6,103 nt of DNA. It comes from Oleiagrimonas sp964566965 (GTDB lineage Bacteria; Pseudomonadota; Gammaproteobacteria; Xanthomonadales; Rhodanobacteraceae). How positions within the stretch are numbered: the stretch's first letter is position 1; the number at the start of each line of letters is the position of its first letter. Shown here one piece after another: positions 5,249 through 6,103 of this stretch. The notes beneath the pieces are model-generated. The model saw nothing but the letters and a program-made list of their open reading frames with translations, did no database searches and was not told the DNA's origin. A program made the position numbers and the translations under genes. The stretch covers positions 1-6,103 of the forward strand of contig CAZMKO010000115.1 of NCBI GenBank assembly GCA_964566965.1, read 5' to 3'.

Positions 5249-6103
5249 CTAGTCGAAACCACCGTTTTTCACCCCCAACACCTTCCCGTTTTCCTTGGCA
5301 GCGCGCACGGTGTTTTCATCAAAACCTTTGTCATCGCTAGCTTCGATATCCATCTTGATCGTGACTCGCGTAGTCGGTTGCCCGTTGAACAAACCGACCA
5401 ACTCATTCTGGATCTTGGAAAACTGTACCGCTGCACGCACGGGGTCCAGTTCGACGGTGGCAAAATAGTGTGTCGGACGAGCTGGCTGCACCGGCCCCTC
5501 GGTCGTGGAAGACACACCTCCATCGTTCGATTTGCTTGAGGCCCCCGTGGCACCGGCCGTCGTGGCAGGCTGAGCACTACTATCTTCATTCTCAACAGCG
5601 GCAGCGGCGTTCAGGCGCGCCTCGTATGCTGCGGCACCGGTCGGCTCAATCAGCAAAACGGCATCCATGTAGATCCCCACCCTGTGGCCCAGCGAGAAAC
5701 CGACATACTTGTCGCACTCTTTGGCCGTGGCGATGCCGAAATACTCGCGGCTTCTGGCGCCCTCGCCGATCGTTTCCTGCATTACATTCGAATTCACCAG
5801 CCGCGGCAGGTACAAGTACTGACACGTCTTTTGCCACACGTCCATGGCGGACACATCAGGTTGGTCGTCCTTCCAGAACCAGCGTTTGAGCAGATTGGCC
5901 AGATGGATAGGCGCCCAATGCTCGATGACCAGCTCGTTTTCCTTGAGTACACGATCCACCTCGCGACCAAGCCCCTGAGCCGCGGGATTGAGCGCAAAAG
6001 CTTCCCACTCCACTTCGCCAAGGCTGCCATCGCGCTTGACGCCCTGGCTCGGCGAAAGCAACCACTTGAACGTTTCGCGTACCCCGCGATACAAGGCTTC
6101 CTG
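5249..6103 (-). CDS. DUF499 ATPase, C-terminal part (5' end outside window)
   Basis: The frame is open at the right edge (Gln-Glu-Ala before YRGVRETFKWLL) and ends at TGA 5249-5251, giving 284 residues of a protein usually about 1000 long; the Walker motifs lie off-window. Recognisable DUF499 segments are ALNPAAQGLGREVDRVLKEN, HWAPIHLANLLKRWFWKDDQ, VSAMDVWQKTCQYLYLPRL and DKYVGFSLG...VLLIEP. A low-complexity Ala/Ser/Thr linker follows (about 170-205), then a C-terminal module THYFATVELDPVRAAVQF, with a beta-strand RVTIKMDIEASDD and the end ENGKVLGVKNGGFD. DUF499 proteins are large ATPases found with DUF1156 methylases and helicases in phage-defence clusters; a role in DNA modification or phage restriction is therefore likely but inferred, since the partners would lie to the right. 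The TTG at 6094 is not a true start. Confidence 0.82.
   Translation of the reverse strand, partial: QEALYRGVRETFKWLLSPSQGVKRDGSLGEVEWEAFALNPAAQGLGREVDRVLKENELVIEHWAPIHLANLLKRWFWKDDQPDVSAMDVWQKTCQYLYLPRLVNSNVMQETIGEGARSREYFGIATAKECDKYVGFSLGHRVGIYMDAVLLIEPTGAAAYEARLNAAAAVENEDSSAQPATTAGATGASSKSNDGGVSSTTEGPVQPARPTHYFATVELDPVRAAVQFSKIQNELVGLFNGQPTTRVTIKMDIEASDDKGFDENTVRAAKENGKVLGVKNGGFD

Noticed and set aside
5470..5889. 139-residue plus-strand frame opposite DUF499
   Set aside because: Antisense to clear DUF499 homology; composition rich in Arg, Pro, His and Ser is typical of a shadow frame.

Overview
The window reads as a stretch of genomic island or other integrated mobile DNA from a proteobacterium. 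The protein families and moderately GC-rich codon use fit a gamma- or betaproteobacterium, possibly a Xanthomonas- or Pseudomonas-like host. I infer this from family resemblance only; no rRNA or housekeeping gene is present to fix the taxon. No tRNA, rRNA or CRISPR array was seen.

Left part (1-1643, + strand): the right half of an IS21-family insertion sequence. It holds the C-terminal half of the transposase IstA, the complete AAA+ helper ATPase IstB with a tightly coupled start, and a terminus of five imperfect 22-bp repeats of the kind IstA binds. The element sits in the 5' end of a gene for an Xre/MbcA/ParS-type (DUF2384) antitoxin, whose remainder (about 1644-2019) stays open but has lost its ATG.

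Middle part (2019-3783): a second, intact DUF2384-type antitoxin gene lies on the minus strand, facing the broken one. Only about 170 bp separate them, and no full-length RES-type toxin is present; two short coupled ORFs there may be toxin remnants. Next on the minus strand is a small DUF2188 gene with a clear Shine-Dalgarno site and a textbook intrinsic terminator. On the plus strand follows a decayed radC/JAB-domain gene with a nonsense codon, at least three frameshifts or indels and loss of the catalytic HNHPSG motif. RadC-like genes of this type are common island and plasmid cargo.

Right part (3806-6103, minus strand): a roughly 400-residue uncharacterised protein with a helix-turn-helix-like N-terminus and a charged coiled coil, then the C-terminal third of a DUF499 ATPase that runs off the right edge. 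DUF499 proteins are typically found with DNA methylases and helicases in phage-defence islands, so the window probably catches the end of such a locus. Overall this is accessory DNA with much decay (IS insertion, orphan antitoxins, dead radC) beside a probable defence gene. No unmistakably new system is visible; the best leads are the uncharacterised gene beside DUF499 and the double-antitoxin, no-toxin junction.
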